A stretch of 47,297 bases of DNA from Candidatus Magasanikbacteria bacterium RIFOXYD2_FULL_41_14 (GCA_001784475.1 MFRE01000004.1:1-47297); one strand, 5' to 3'. Counted from the first letter of the stretch, positions 30,798-41,527 are shown. Numbers and translations are program-made. The notes: generated by a model not told the origin, from the sequence alone.

Positions 30798-30955
30798 ACG
30801 ACTGTTATTATACCTAACTATGGCGAAAATAGCAAAAAATAAAACTGCATTAATTTTAATACAAAAATGTGCGTTTTTGTATTAAAAAAATTACACCCTG
30901 ATAATTTATATAACAAAAACGAGCTAAAAACCCGTTTTCTTATATTTTATCGCCA

Positions 30956-31198
30956 TCAAGCCAACCCCTGATAAGTATTTTCATCACGCCGACGAATTTC
31001 GTAAACAATATTTTCCGCGTTGCGACGTTTAAAAATTATTCGAAAATTACCAACGCGTAAACGGCATAAATTACCACCGGCTAACTTTTTTATGTCTAAT
31101 CCTGCTAAATTATTCACAATCAATAATTCCAACGCTTCTGCCAAAGCAATACGGTCGGTCACGGATAATTTCTTAAATAATTTTTTAATCTTGTCCAT
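30956..31198 (-). CDS. RelE/ParE-type toxin
   Basis: 80 aa; KKLAGGNLCRLRVGNFRIIFKRRNAENIVYEIRRRDENTY typical RelE/ParE fold; follows AbrB-type gene by 1 bp. Confidence 0.85.
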   Translation of the reverse strand: MDKIKKLFKKLSVTDRIALAEALELLIVNNLAGLDIKKLAGGNLCRLRVGNFRIIFKRRNAENIVYEIRRRDENTYQGLA

Positions 31199-31199
31199 T

Positions 31200-31436
31200 T
31201 TAAGCGGACTTTAAAATTTTCAATAATTTTTTAGCCGGAATGCCTTGACCGCGATTGTCGCGCTTGGCGTCAAACACGCTGATATAATTATCCTCGTCGT
31301 CCAAAGACAACGGCCGGATAACCAAAAAATCATCCTGCGGTATCATGGCGAAGTGATTGGTTTTAAACTGATCGCGCCAGTGTTTTGGCAAAGTGATTTG
31401 GCCTTTGCTGGTGGTTTTTTGAACAGTGGTTTCCAT
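31200..31436 (-). CDS. AbrB/MazE-type antitoxin
   Basis: 78 aa; TTVQKTTSKGQITLPKHWRDQFKTNHFAMI SpoVT-AbrB motif. Confidence 0.85.
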   Translation of the reverse strand: METTVQKTTSKGQITLPKHWRDQFKTNHFAMIPQDDFLVIRPLSLDDEDNYISVFDAKRDNRGQGIPAKKLLKILKSA

Positions 31437-31460
31437 AGGATAAAATTATTAATAGATTAT

Positions 31461-31490
31461 CATTGCGAGCCCCACAGGGGCATGGCAATC
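31461..31490. repeat. Short dispersed repeat (CATTGCGAGC...GCAATC)
   Basis: cattgcgagccccacaggggcatggcaatc. Confidence 0.6.
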
Positions 31491-31505
31491 TAACATTAAA
31501 TAATT

Positions 31506-31564
31506 AGTAAGAAAGTATTACTTTACTACTTTCTTATTATAGCATATTTCTTACTTTTTGTCAA
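31506..31564 (-). promoter_or_regulatory. Toxin-antitoxin operon promoter with overlapping palindromic operator
   Basis: Minus strand TTGACA-N17-TATAAT (31536..31564); inverted repeat agtaagaaagta-N9-tactttcttatt at 31506..31538 and an extra half-site tttcttacttt in the spacer. Confidence 0.8.
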
Positions 31565-31582
31565 GGACGATAAACGCAAGCA

Positions 31583-31616
31583 AAAAAAATAATCGACCGA
31601 GCGGTCGATTATTTTT
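31583..31616. terminator. Hairpin terminator
   Basis: aaataatcgaccgagcggtcgattattttt perfect inverted repeat with T-run; lies between the GroEL stop and the TA promoter. Confidence 0.75.
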
Positions 31617-31706
31617 GTGATTGTGTGAATAAATAATCCGCTCCCACCCCCTCTTACTCTCCCCCTCGGGCAGGTGGAGACAACGAACGGAAAACTCGCT
31701 AATTTT

Positions 31707-31736
31707 CCCGCCACAGGCGGGTCCGCCTCTGGCGGA
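31707..31736. repeat. Double short hairpin repeat CCCGCCacaGGCGGG-TCCGCCtctGGCGGA
   Basis: Two adjacent near-identical perfect hairpins. Confidence 0.85.
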
Positions 31737-31757
31737 GATATTTACATTTTACATTTT

Positions 31758-33490
<1,733 letters not shown>

Positions 33491-33491
33491 A

Positions 33492-33797
33492 TTATTCAAC
33501 TATTGCTATGACGTCACTCTTGTCCTCTACCGCCCCCACGTACAATATCTTATACTCTACCTCATCACTACCACGCCCAACTTTTATTTCTTCACCACCC
33601 CATTTTTTGTATAAAACTTTTGCACCCACTTTTAATCCGAGTGCAACGATAGCTGGACCATTGCCCAAAGCGACAATCTCGCCTTCGGCTTTTTTTTCTT
33701 TATCAACTGTGTCCGGCAACACAATGCCAGAGGCAGTAATTTCCTCCTCCTTTTTTGGTTTGACCAAAATGCGGTCCCCCAGTGGTTTTATGTTCAT
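33492..33797 (-). CDS. groES: Co-chaperonin GroES
   Basis: [43 protein letters not shown]. Confidence 0.98.
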   Translation of the reverse strand: MNIKPLGDRILVKPKKEEEITASGIVLPDTVDKEKKAEGEIVALGNGPAIVALGLKVGAKVLYKKWGGEEIKVGRGSDEVEYKILYVGAVEDKSDVIAIVE

Positions 33798-33836
33798 AGA
33801 TATATAAATTAATTAACTTATTTTTAGATTTCTTGT

Positions 33837-33863
33837 TTATCACTCAATACTACTGAGTGATAA
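33837..33863 (-). promoter_or_regulatory. CIRCE-like HrcA operator
   Basis: TTATCACTC-N9-GAGTGATAA; consensus TTAGCACTC-N9-GAGTGCTAA with one symmetric change per arm; located between the groES promoter and start. Confidence 0.85.
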
Positions 33864-33872
33864 GGTAATACC

Positions 33873-33900
33873 ATTTTACCAAAAAAACTGGCCCTGTCAA
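33873..33900 (-). promoter_or_regulatory. groES-groEL sigma70-type promoter
   Basis: Minus strand TTGACA-N16-TAAAAT directly upstream of CIRCE. Confidence 0.8.
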
Positions 33901-33918
33901 GCATGGTTTATACACCAT

Positions 33919-33927
33919 TTATCCACA
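33919..33927 (+). promoter_or_regulatory. Perfect DnaA box (TTATCCACA) upstream of groES promoter
   Basis: ttatccaca. Confidence 0.5.
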
Positions 33928-34085
33928 GGGCTCTGTCCCGCTTTGTGGTACTACGCCTGTAAACTACTATCAGTATATGCAGTATTGGCAATTTATGGTG
34001 CGTAGCGCAACGTAGCACCACGCCCTGTAAACTAATTTACGGCATAGCATAGCAAAGCCGGGCCCTGTAAAATTGGCTAAATATA

Positions 34086-34210
34086 GCAAAAACCCGAGAA
34101 TAGAGGCAAACTCTTTTGGCCGTCCATATATATTTATACCAATGCCTGTCTAAGGTGTGGCATAAACGATGGCGGACCAAAGTGTCTGCCCCTATTCTCG
34201 AGTTTTTTAA
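34086..34210. ncRNA. Candidate long rod-like structured RNA (orientation uncertain, minus slightly favoured)
   Basis: Closing stem gagaatag-a-ggca/tgcc-c-ctattctc, inner stem CUUU(U)GGCCG(U)CC/GGCGG(A)CCAAAG, apical hairpin atgcc/ggcat; A/T runs at both ends; no ORF. Confidence 0.5.
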
Positions 34211-34221
34211 GCTAGTATAGC

Positions 34222-35541
34222 TTACTCCATATCGCCCAGCCCGTCAAGCGACACCGAAAGCCCAAAAACCACAGCGCTAAAAAATATGCCACCAACCAAA
34301 CTTATTGTCCAGTGATCAAACAGACCAAAAAATAACCAAGCAGTAATAACTGAAATCAAAAATGGTTCGCGAACATATATACGCCGACACAGCCCCAAAA
34401 ATAAAAGTAGGAAAACCGCACTCGCTACTACCCCCCATTCAGCCAAAATTAAAAAATAGATATTGTGAATTGGTTGATATCGCCAAGCAGGCAGATTCTG
34501 ATTGGCAACATATTTGGCAAAAGTGTACGCTCCCGGACCTACTCCCAAGGCCGGACTAATTTTAACAATGCCGGACCACTCCCAAAGCTGTTCGTACCGC
34601 TCGGTAATAGAACGCTTTTCCAAACTATTAGACACAAATACGCGTGGAGAAATCAAATTCCAAAACATTGACGACACCACTATGCCAGTTATAACTATAA
34701 AAACAAACGGGCGCACAAAAGTAAGCGCGCTAATTTTATTTTTATTTGTAAACCAGACAACAATAACAGTCGTAAGACCTACCGCCAAAGCCAGCCACGC
34801 TGCTCGCGAAAAAGAAAAAAATAAACCAAACAAAATAAATATTTGTCCGGCTGACAATAAAATACGCCGCGGCCAAGTGGATAATTTAAAATACAACAAG
34901 AGCCCAAACAAAAATGCGACCGCTAAATAAATGCCAAGCGCATTAGGCCAAGGAAAAGAGCCGTAAGCGCGCAACCATCTGCCCCCATCACTTTCAATCA
35001 CACTTGCCCCCAAACTAGATGCCGATTGCGCAGCCATACCGAGCCATTTGTTAGCAATTACTTGTTGCGAAAAAAATTGCCAAAGTGCCAAGACACTTTG
35101 CGCAAACGCGCCCAACCAAAACGCCACGACTTTCTGTTGCCAAGACGCGCGACTAAGCGCTACCACCCCGGACAAACAAAGTGCTTCAATAAAATAACTA
35201 ATATATATGAAAGATAAACCCGGGAAACGCGAATGCAATACAAAAAATATCAAACCAAATAAAAATAAGGTCGCGCTCGCAAGGCCAAAAATATTTCGGC
35301 CAGTTAAAATGTCATTTTTTATTTTTTGCCAAAAAACGCGATTTAAAAAATAATCAAAAGCAGTCAAAATAATTATGACCGATAACAACAGTTCACTGCC
35401 GTAAATACTACCCGTGCCATATTCCCAAAAACCGCCATTTAAAAAAGCGGGCGCGTAAATCCAACGCGTCTGAAACGGAATTAAAAATAAAAGTAATCCC
35501 AGCAGAAAAATATTTAATTTTGCTAAACGAGTCGGCAACAT
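34222..35541 (-). CDS. O-antigen ligase/polymerase-like membrane protein
   Basis: 439 aa, about 10 TMs, PIHNIYFLILAEWGVVASAVFLLLF motif typical of Wzy/WaaL family. Confidence 0.85.
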   Translation of the reverse strand: MLPTRLAKLNIFLLGLLLFLIPFQTRWIYAPAFLNGGFWEYGTGSIYGSELLLSVIIILTAFDYFLNRVFWQKIKNDILTGRNIFGLASATLFLFGLIFFVLHSRFPGLSFIYISYFIEALCLSGVVALSRASWQQKVVAFWLGAFAQSVLALWQFFSQQVIANKWLGMAAQSASSLGASVIESDGGRWLRAYGSFPWPNALGIYLAVAFLFGLLLYFKLSTWPRRILLSAGQIFILFGLFFSFSRAAWLALAVGLTTVIVVWFTNKNKISALTFVRPFVFIVITGIVVSSMFWNLISPRVFVSNSLEKRSITERYEQLWEWSGIVKISPALGVGPGAYTFAKYVANQNLPAWRYQPIHNIYFLILAEWGVVASAVFLLLFLGLCRRIYVREPFLISVITAWLFFGLFDHWTISLVGGIFFSAVVFGLSVSLDGLGDME

Positions 35542-35544
35542 ATA

Positions 35545-36474
35545 TTAAATCTTAGCAGTTTTTTCTTTCCAACGCGAGTACCAAAGCGCGCGCGTGTCTT
35601 GTTCGTGCAACTTAATCACTCCTGCCCCCAATACCACACCTTTGTCACGCGCGTTTATTTTATCACGCAAACGACTTTTTAATTTAACCATTTGCAATTG
35701 GCGCGCCTGCCCTTCAATTAAATCGCCATAAGCTCCAGTCCAAAATTTTTCCCAGATAATTTTCCAAATTTTGCCCACGCGCGAATTAACAACGCCGCTT
35801 ATGTAATTATATGATTGTTTAATATTTGGCAAAAATTTATCGGCCCAACGATTGGCAGTAATTAATTTATCATAAATATTATCTTCATCGTAGAGTGGTA
35901 CCATTTGGTGCAACCAATAGGCGAAGTGAATATCATCGTCAACTACCCGCCAATTAGCCATATCTAAATTGTGTTTATCCACAAAAAAAGAAAGGCAGAT
36001 TTTTTGAGAATCACGGTGACCATGTGTTCGCAGACGCCAAAAAAGCAAAATCAAATTAGTAAATAGACGTACAATCCAAACGCGCCCAACTTCGGCCACT
36101 ACCAAAAAATCAATATCACTGTCCGGACGCGCCGTGCCGGCGCCTACGGAATTACAAACAAAAACCGCTCGTAAAAATGGCACTGACCGAATTTTTTTTA
36201 CGGCCCGCCGGGCAATTTTTAAACTGGCGGCACTATCCAGTAAATGACGATTGCGGGAAACAATTAATTCGGACCGACCCGCCAAAAAATAAAATCCATC
36301 TTGGCTTTGCCAATAATTAGAAGTGTGATTTTCAAAAAATTTGGTAAATTCCAAAAACGATACAAACGGTGGTTGCCACAAACGCGCGAATAACTCTGTT
36401 TGAGTCAACGGCAAATCAAAACCGTCAAAATAGGTTAAAGTTTTGACAATGGAATTTTCTAAAGGACTACTCAT
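35545..36474 (-). CDS. Nucleotidyltransferase-fold protein
   Basis: VCNSVGAGTARPDSDIDFLVVAE (GS-x-DxD type). Confidence 0.75.
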   Translation of the reverse strand: MSSPLENSIVKTLTYFDGFDLPLTQTELFARLWQPPFVSFLEFTKFFENHTSNYWQSQDGFYFLAGRSELIVSRNRHLLDSAASLKIARRAVKKIRSVPFLRAVFVCNSVGAGTARPDSDIDFLVVAEVGRVWIVRLFTNLILLFWRLRTHGHRDSQKICLSFFVDKHNLDMANWRVVDDDIHFAYWLHQMVPLYDEDNIYDKLITANRWADKFLPNIKQSYNYISGVVNSRVGKIWKIIWEKFWTGAYGDLIEGQARQLQMVKLKSRLRDKINARDKGVVLGAGVIKLHEQDTRALWYSRWKEKTAKI

Positions 36475-37298
36475 GCCACTTTATCTAATTTAGCAACTTC
36501 TTCTTCGTTATCATTGGCGACAGTACCTTGGGCGAGGGACTCCGCGCTTACCGCTTGTCTTTGATCCGGCAAAGGTGAACTATCTACTTGAGGAGCAGGC
36601 TCGGCGACCGGTTCACTCACTTCTTCGGCAAAAATAAATACCATTTCCGGCTTATCCTCTTTACCCGCTTCAAAAACCTTAAAACCTAAGCGCTGTTTGG
36701 ACCCATCACTAATGCTAGAAGTATAAAATTCACGAACAGTCAATTGGTGAGCGCCCGATAATTGACTGGTCTGCAATTTCTGCGCTAATTCATTTTTATC
36801 CTTGATGGTTGTTAAAAAATAATGTTCAGCTCCGAGTGGGATGCCTTTCGCCCCCAAATAACCTTCAACACTTTCGGACCGATTATTGACCGAGCAACCA
36901 CCATTTTTAGAAATTTCCTGAATCTGATCGTTATTACCATTTAAAAAATTCATCAGTCCGGGCAAAGATGATAATTCTTTCTTAGCTTGCTCAACCTCTT
37001 CGTGGGCGATATCAAAAATTTCTTCTTCGCTTAAATCTGGCATTTCATCGCGTAATCTTTTGACCACCTCATCTTTGTGTTGTTCCAAAAGTTTTCTGGT
37101 GGCCTCTAACATCACTTTTCCAGAATCATTCAGCGCAGTTACAGCAAATTCTACCCGCTGACCATCAATCAACACTTCATTGGTTTTATTTCTTTCTGGG
37201 CTTGCGGACAATACCCCTACTCGTTCAGCAGTTAATTTCTCCTTACCAGTGTCGCGACGCGCTCTGGCCTGCTCTAAATCGGCTACATTGTTACTCAT
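36471..37298 (-). CDS. Hypothetical protein
   Basis: 275-aa ORF overlapping next gene start; no recognised domain. Confidence 0.65.
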   Translation of the reverse strand: MSNNVADLEQARARRDTGKEKLTAERVGVLSASPERNKTNEVLIDGQRVEFAVTALNDSGKVMLEATRKLLEQHKDEVVKRLRDEMPDLSEEEIFDIAHEEVEQAKKELSSLPGLMNFLNGNNDQIQEISKNGGCSVNNRSESVEGYLGAKGIPLGAEHYFLTTIKDKNELAQKLQTSQLSGAHQLTVREFYTSSISDGSKQRLGFKVFEAGKEDKPEMVFIFAEEVSEPVAEPAPQVDSSPLPDQRQAVSAESLAQGTVANDNEEEVAKLDKVA

Positions 37299-37305
37299 AT
37301 AATTT

Positions 37306-37581
37306 TTAACTTTCCGCCACCTGTTTGGTGGAAATAGCTATGGGAGCGACAACTTCAGCTGACAAAGCGTCTTCAACAACCAATCTGTCGGCCTTAATTT
37401 CCACTACCTGGCTACTATTAATTAAAAAAATGCGTCCGCCAATAAAACGCGAACGCACTTTGTATTGTAAAATTAAATTATCTTCAGCCGATAAAATAGC
37501 ATCAACCACTTTTCCCAAATAAACCCCACTTTGGGTATAAACCGGCAATTTTTTCAATTGGGAAAAATTGACACGTGGCAT
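37306..37581 (-). CDS. PRC-barrel-like protein
   Basis: KLPVYTQSGVYLGKVVDAILSAEDNLILQYKVRS. Confidence 0.75.
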   Translation of the reverse strand: MPRVNFSQLKKLPVYTQSGVYLGKVVDAILSAEDNLILQYKVRSRFIGGRIFLINSSQVVEIKADRLVVEDALSAEVVAPIAISTKQVAES

Positions 37582-37592
37582 AAATTTATTTA

Positions 37593-38378
37593 TTATTCCA
37601 CCACTTTACCATCAATTACTTTATTTCCATCGCCAATGGTAGATGGTGGTTCATCATTTTTATCGTGCTTTTTGAATAACCAAACTTGCTGTAAAGCCAT
37701 AAGTAGTGTGCTCCAAAACCAATACAAAGTAAGGCCAGCTGGCAGTGACATACCGATAAACACGGTCATCACCGGCATCATATACAACATTTGTTTATTC
37801 ATTATTACCATCATGCTTTCATCTTTACCACCCGCCCCCGCTGTCGTTGGTGGCTTGGCGCGATTCATTGATTTAGCTTGCCAGAATTGAGCCGCGCCCG
37901 CTAAAAACGCCAGCACTACGCTTTTTTTACTTAATTCCAAAAAACCAAACGACAAAGAATTTATTACCCCAGGATTTTTAATAAACGAATAAAGATTGCC
38001 GGCAATGTCATATTCCGGATTAAGCATATTGCGCAACACCTGATACAAAGCGATCAAAACCACCAATTGCACAATCAAAGGCAGACAAGATGCCATCGGA
38101 TTAACTTTATTATGTTTATAAAGTTCCATGGTCGCCTGGGCCTGGGCTTGTTTATCGTCTTTAAATTTTTGTTTAATTTCCTCCAATTTCGGCTGTAACT
38201 CTTGCAAATCTTTTTGCGCTTTGAGAGATTTGTTGGTTAAAGGATATAAAGCAAGGCGCAAAATTATTGTGATAATAATAATTACCAGGCCAATATCATG
38301 GCCGGGCAGATAATCATACATCCAGACAAAAATATTAAGAAGTGGCTGATACAAAAATGTATTGAAAATTGCACCCAT
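37593..38378 (-). CDS. yidC: YidC/Oxa1 family membrane protein insertase
   Basis: 261 aa, LALYPLTNKSLKAQKDLQELQPKLEEIKQKFKDDKQAQAQATMELYKHNKVNPMASCLPLIVQ. Confidence 0.95.
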   Translation of the reverse strand: MGAIFNTFLYQPLLNIFVWMYDYLPGHDIGLVIIIITIILRLALYPLTNKSLKAQKDLQELQPKLEEIKQKFKDDKQAQAQATMELYKHNKVNPMASCLPLIVQLVVLIALYQVLRNMLNPEYDIAGNLYSFIKNPGVINSLSFGFLELSKKSVVLAFLAGAAQFWQAKSMNRAKPPTTAGAGGKDESMMVIMNKQMLYMMPVMTVFIGMSLPAGLTLYWFWSTLLMALQQVWLFKKHDKNDEPPSTIGDGNKVIDGKVVE

Positions 38379-38467
38379 ATAATATTATTATAAATTAACT
38401 AATACCCAATTCACTAATTTCTAATATTACATATTAGTTAATTAGGACTTAACGAATTAGTTAATTA

Positions 38468-39715
38468 TTAATCTTTTTCTACTTTTTTTTGTTCTTCTTT
38501 TACTGACTCTTCTTTGGTATCCGCTTCTGCCTCAGGCACTGCCGCTGGATCGTCCTCGCTGGACACCACCAGTCCGCCTTCTTTTTCAATCACGTCAATG
38601 CGCCAACCGGTTAACTCGGATGCTAGACGAACATTTTGACCGCTTTTCCCAATAGCCATTGAAAATTGATCAGCGTCAACCTGCACCTTGGCAGTTTTGG
38701 TGGCTTCGTCTAATTCCACTTCAGCTACTTTGGCTGGAGACAAGGCCTTGGCAATGTAAATATTAGGATTATCACTCCAAGCGACAATGTCAATTTTTTC
38801 TCCGCCCAATTCTTCAATAATAGTATTAATACGGCTACCACGTTGACCAATACAGGCACCGATGGGGTCGATGCTCTCGTCCTCGGTAACAACTGCCACC
38901 TTGGAGCGCCAACCGGCATCGCGCGCAATCCCTTCAATGCGCACTGTGCCGCTTTCAATCTCAGGTACTTCTTGACGGAAAATTTCTTTTACCATGCCAA
39001 CATTTGAACGTGATAAAATAATTTCCGGGCCACGCGACGTCATTTCCACTGACATTAAATAAAACTTCATACGGCTACCCGGACGATAAAACTCGCGATG
39101 AATTTGTTGCTCCATCGGCAAGACGCCAGTAACCTTACCAAGATCAATCAAAACTTTTCTGCTTTCCGCGCGCTGAATTGTACCCATAATTATCTCGCCT
39201 TCTTGTTTTTTGAAATCATCAAAAACCAAATTGCGTTCCGCCTCGCGGATTTTTTGGATAATTACTTGTTTGGCGGTTTGCGCGGCCATTCTGCCAAAAC
39301 TGCCGGCCACTTCCAGTTTAATTTCCAACACTTCACCTACTTTGGCTTTTTTGCTAATTTCTTTCGCTGCACTAAGCATCATTTCAGTTTTGGCGTTAAA
39401 ACGCGGTAAATCTTCTAACTCTTCCGGAGTAATTTCACGATCCTCTGCGCGCGCTTTTTCGCGACGGTTGGTCGCCTCTTCTTGGGCTTTTTCCAAATCC
39501 TCTTCCGTAATATCTTCAACCACGGTCTTTACATCCCAGGCCTGAATGTCGCTGGTCTCTGGGTCAAACTTTACTTTGACATTTTGTTGTTTATTCCCAA
39601 AATCTTTGCGATAAGCCGCGGCCAAGGCAGTTTCCACAGTTTCCAAAACCGACTCATAAGACAAATTCTTTTCCGCGCACAAGGCCTGAATCGCTTTCGT
39701 GATTTCTGATGACAT
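38468..39715 (-). CDS. nusA: Transcription termination/antitermination factor NusA
   Basis: AAYRKDFGN, DLGKVTGVLPMEQQIHREFYRPGSRMKFYL, GACIGQRGSRINTIIEELGGEKIDIVAWS, MAIGKSGQNVRLASELTGW. Confidence 0.97.
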   Translation of the reverse strand: MSSEITKAIQALCAEKNLSYESVLETVETALAAAYRKDFGNKQQNVKVKFDPETSDIQAWDVKTVVEDITEEDLEKAQEEATNRREKARAEDREITPEELEDLPRFNAKTEMMLSAAKEISKKAKVGEVLEIKLEVAGSFGRMAAQTAKQVIIQKIREAERNLVFDDFKKQEGEIIMGTIQRAESRKVLIDLGKVTGVLPMEQQIHREFYRPGSRMKFYLMSVEMTSRGPEIILSRSNVGMVKEIFRQEVPEIESGTVRIEGIARDAGWRSKVAVVTEDESIDPIGACIGQRGSRINTIIEELGGEKIDIVAWSDNPNIYIAKALSPAKVAEVELDEATKTAKVQVDADQFSMAIGKSGQNVRLASELTGWRIDVIEKEGGLVVSSEDDPAAVPEAEADTKEESVKEEQKKVEKD

Positions 39716-39778
39716 ATTAAAATTAGAGTTAAAAAAAGCAACTTCAATGATGAAGCGCTATAATGTACTAACAAGTAT

Positions 39779-39807
39779 ATTATAGCACATTTTGAGGTTT
39801 TTGTCAA
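39779..39807 (-). promoter_or_regulatory. nusA sigma70-type promoter
   Basis: Minus strand TTGACA-N17-TATAAT. Confidence 0.8.
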
Positions 39808-39814
39808 GAGCGCC

Positions 39815-40744
39815 TCATGGTTTTGCTATTATATCACCAATCTCGTCGGTTCGCAATATCTCCGCACCCGCGCGCAAAATATTTCGCATCACCCGCAAAG
39901 AGGGGTGGCCAAAATTATTTTTACCGACTGATACCACCACTGTTTTTGGCGCGACAACTGCGAGCCAATCCACCCCACTTGACGAATCCGAACCGTGGTG
40001 GCCGACTTTTAGATAATCGGCTTGGATGGTTGGACAGACGAAACCACCCCCTACCCCCTCCTTGGAAAGGAGGGGAGACGCGACAATTCCCCCTCCTTGC
40101 AGAGGAGGGGGCGAGGAGGCGGTGCTCGCGGTCACACAATATTTTTTCAATAACGCGTTCTCAAGTGGTATTTCCGCGTCACCGGTAAACATAAAACTTC
40201 CAAATATATCTGTTAATTTAAAAACAATGGAGCGATTGTTGCTGTCATCTTTTTCAACTTTTACATTGCTATTTGGATACAACCAGTTTATAGTTGTGCT
40301 GGCGATATCCCAATTATCAAAATCTTTTACAATTTGTCTGTTGGCACCAGATACATCCGCAACTTTATTCCATTCACTAAAATATGAATCAGTTTTTGAC
40401 TGATCACCATTTTCCAAAATATTTTTTACGTGGTAACGCTGTACCACATCGGCGCACCCGCCATAATGATCTAAATCCGGGTGTGTTATGACTAAATAAT
40501 CAATCGTTCGATCAAAAAAAGATAAATAATTTCCCAAACGCGCTAACACGGTTTTATTTGGCCCACAATCAACCAACATTTTTTCGCCATTGTGAAATTT
40601 TATTAATGCGCTATCGCCTTGACCGACATTAAAAAAAATTACCTGAAAATTTTTGTCGTGATATTTTTGCCAATCATCGTAAATAAAAAAACTGGCGACA
40701 ATCACCGCAAATATTATCAGCGCTATTTTAAACTTTGAGAACAT
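39815..40744 (-). CDS. ComEC C-terminal-like metallo-beta-lactamase-fold hydrolase with repeat-derived insertion
   Basis: FFNVGQGDSALIKF, LVITHPDLDHYGGCADVV, FMFTGDAE, LKVGHHGS; insertion TASTASSPPPLQGGGIVASPLLSKEGVGGGFVCPT is repeat-encoded. Confidence 0.9.
   Translation of the reverse strand: MFSKFKIALIIFAVIVASFFIYDDWQKYHDKNFQVIFFNVGQGDSALIKFHNGEKMLVDCGPNKTVLARLGNYLSFFDRTIDYLVITHPDLDHYGGCADVVQRYHVKNILENGDQSKTDSYFSEWNKVADVSGANRQIVKDFDNWDIASTTINWLYPNSNVKVEKDDSNNRSIVFKLTDIFGSFMFTGDAEIPLENALLKKYCVTASTASSPPPLQGGGIVASPLLSKEGVGGGFVCPTIQADYLKVGHHGSDSSSGVDWLAVVAPKTVVVSVGKNNFGHPSLRVMRNILRAGAEILRTDEIGDIIAKP
40041..40120. repeat. Family-2 repeat pair inside the MBL gene
   Basis: ccaccccctaccccctccttggaaaggagggg...ttccccctccttgcagaggagggggcgaggagg. 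Confidence 0.88.
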
Positions 40745-40839
40745 GGTAAAAATTTCAGATTTAGGATTTCAGATTTCAAATTTGTAATTGGCCACCGCTC
40801 GCCCATATCTAAAATCTGACATTTAAAATCTAAAATTAA

Positions 40840-41457
40840 TCATTTCCTCGCCACCAAAATCTGGTTGACCCACACGTCATTATCAAAAACCATGTCTTCA
40901 GTTTCAATAGTAAACGCCAACTCCTCCAACTTTTCCTGCACGGCCTCGGGACGATGATAAAATGATTCAATCTTTATTGGCCCTTTGTCAGTCTTAACTT
41001 CTGGTGGTTCTTTTTGATTAATATTTGTTACAATTAAACGCCCACCATCTTTAAGCACCCGGTAGGCCTCATCAAAAAAACGCTTTGGGTCACGCAGATG
41101 CACAATTAAAAAAGTTGCCATCACATAATCAAATACACCCACATCAAACGGCAGATATTCCGCGTCCCCCACCATAAGCTCAATAAATTTATTTTTTGTC
41201 GCTAAAACTTTCAACATCTCGCTTGAAGTGTCCAACGCGGTAACAAGTCCGCCCCGACGACTTAATTCCACGGACAATCTGCCGGTTCCGGCACCGACAT
41301 CTAAAATCTTTTTACCGGCAACATCCGCCAAATAGGTTAACACCTTGCCCTGTTCAAAACTGTTTAAATAATCCTCCTTATCATCGTAATGTGGCGCCGC
41401 CAAATCATACCCGATTGTTGAATTCATTATTTTTATTTTTTTCATATGTTTTTTCAC
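40840..41457 (-). CDS. Class I SAM-dependent methyltransferase
   Basis: KILDVGAGTGRLSVELSRRGGLVTALDTSSEML...LIVHLRDPKRFFDEAYRVLKDGGRLIVTNIN. Confidence 0.9.
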   Translation of the reverse strand: MKKHMKKIKIMNSTIGYDLAAPHYDDKEDYLNSFEQGKVLTYLADVAGKKILDVGAGTGRLSVELSRRGGLVTALDTSSEMLKVLATKNKFIELMVGDAEYLPFDVGVFDYVMATFLIVHLRDPKRFFDEAYRVLKDGGRLIVTNINQKEPPEVKTDKGPIKIESFYHRPEAVQEKLEELAFTIETEDMVFDNDVWVNQILVARK

Positions 41458-41459
41458 AT

Positions 41460-41527
41460 GTCATCCCCGTGAAAACGGGGATCCAGACGATTGTCCGCCA
41501 CTGGATTCCCGCTTTCGCGGGAATGAC
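41460..41527. repeat. Family-1 repeat pair forming the 3' end of comEC
   Basis: gtcatccccgtgaaaacggggatccag...ctggattcccgctttcgcgggaatgac. Confidence 0.9.

Noticed and set aside
30857-30884. Perfect AT hairpin taatacaaaaa-N6-tttttgtatta
   Set aside because: May be part of a terminator downstream of the toxin gene; too AT-rich and short to claim more.
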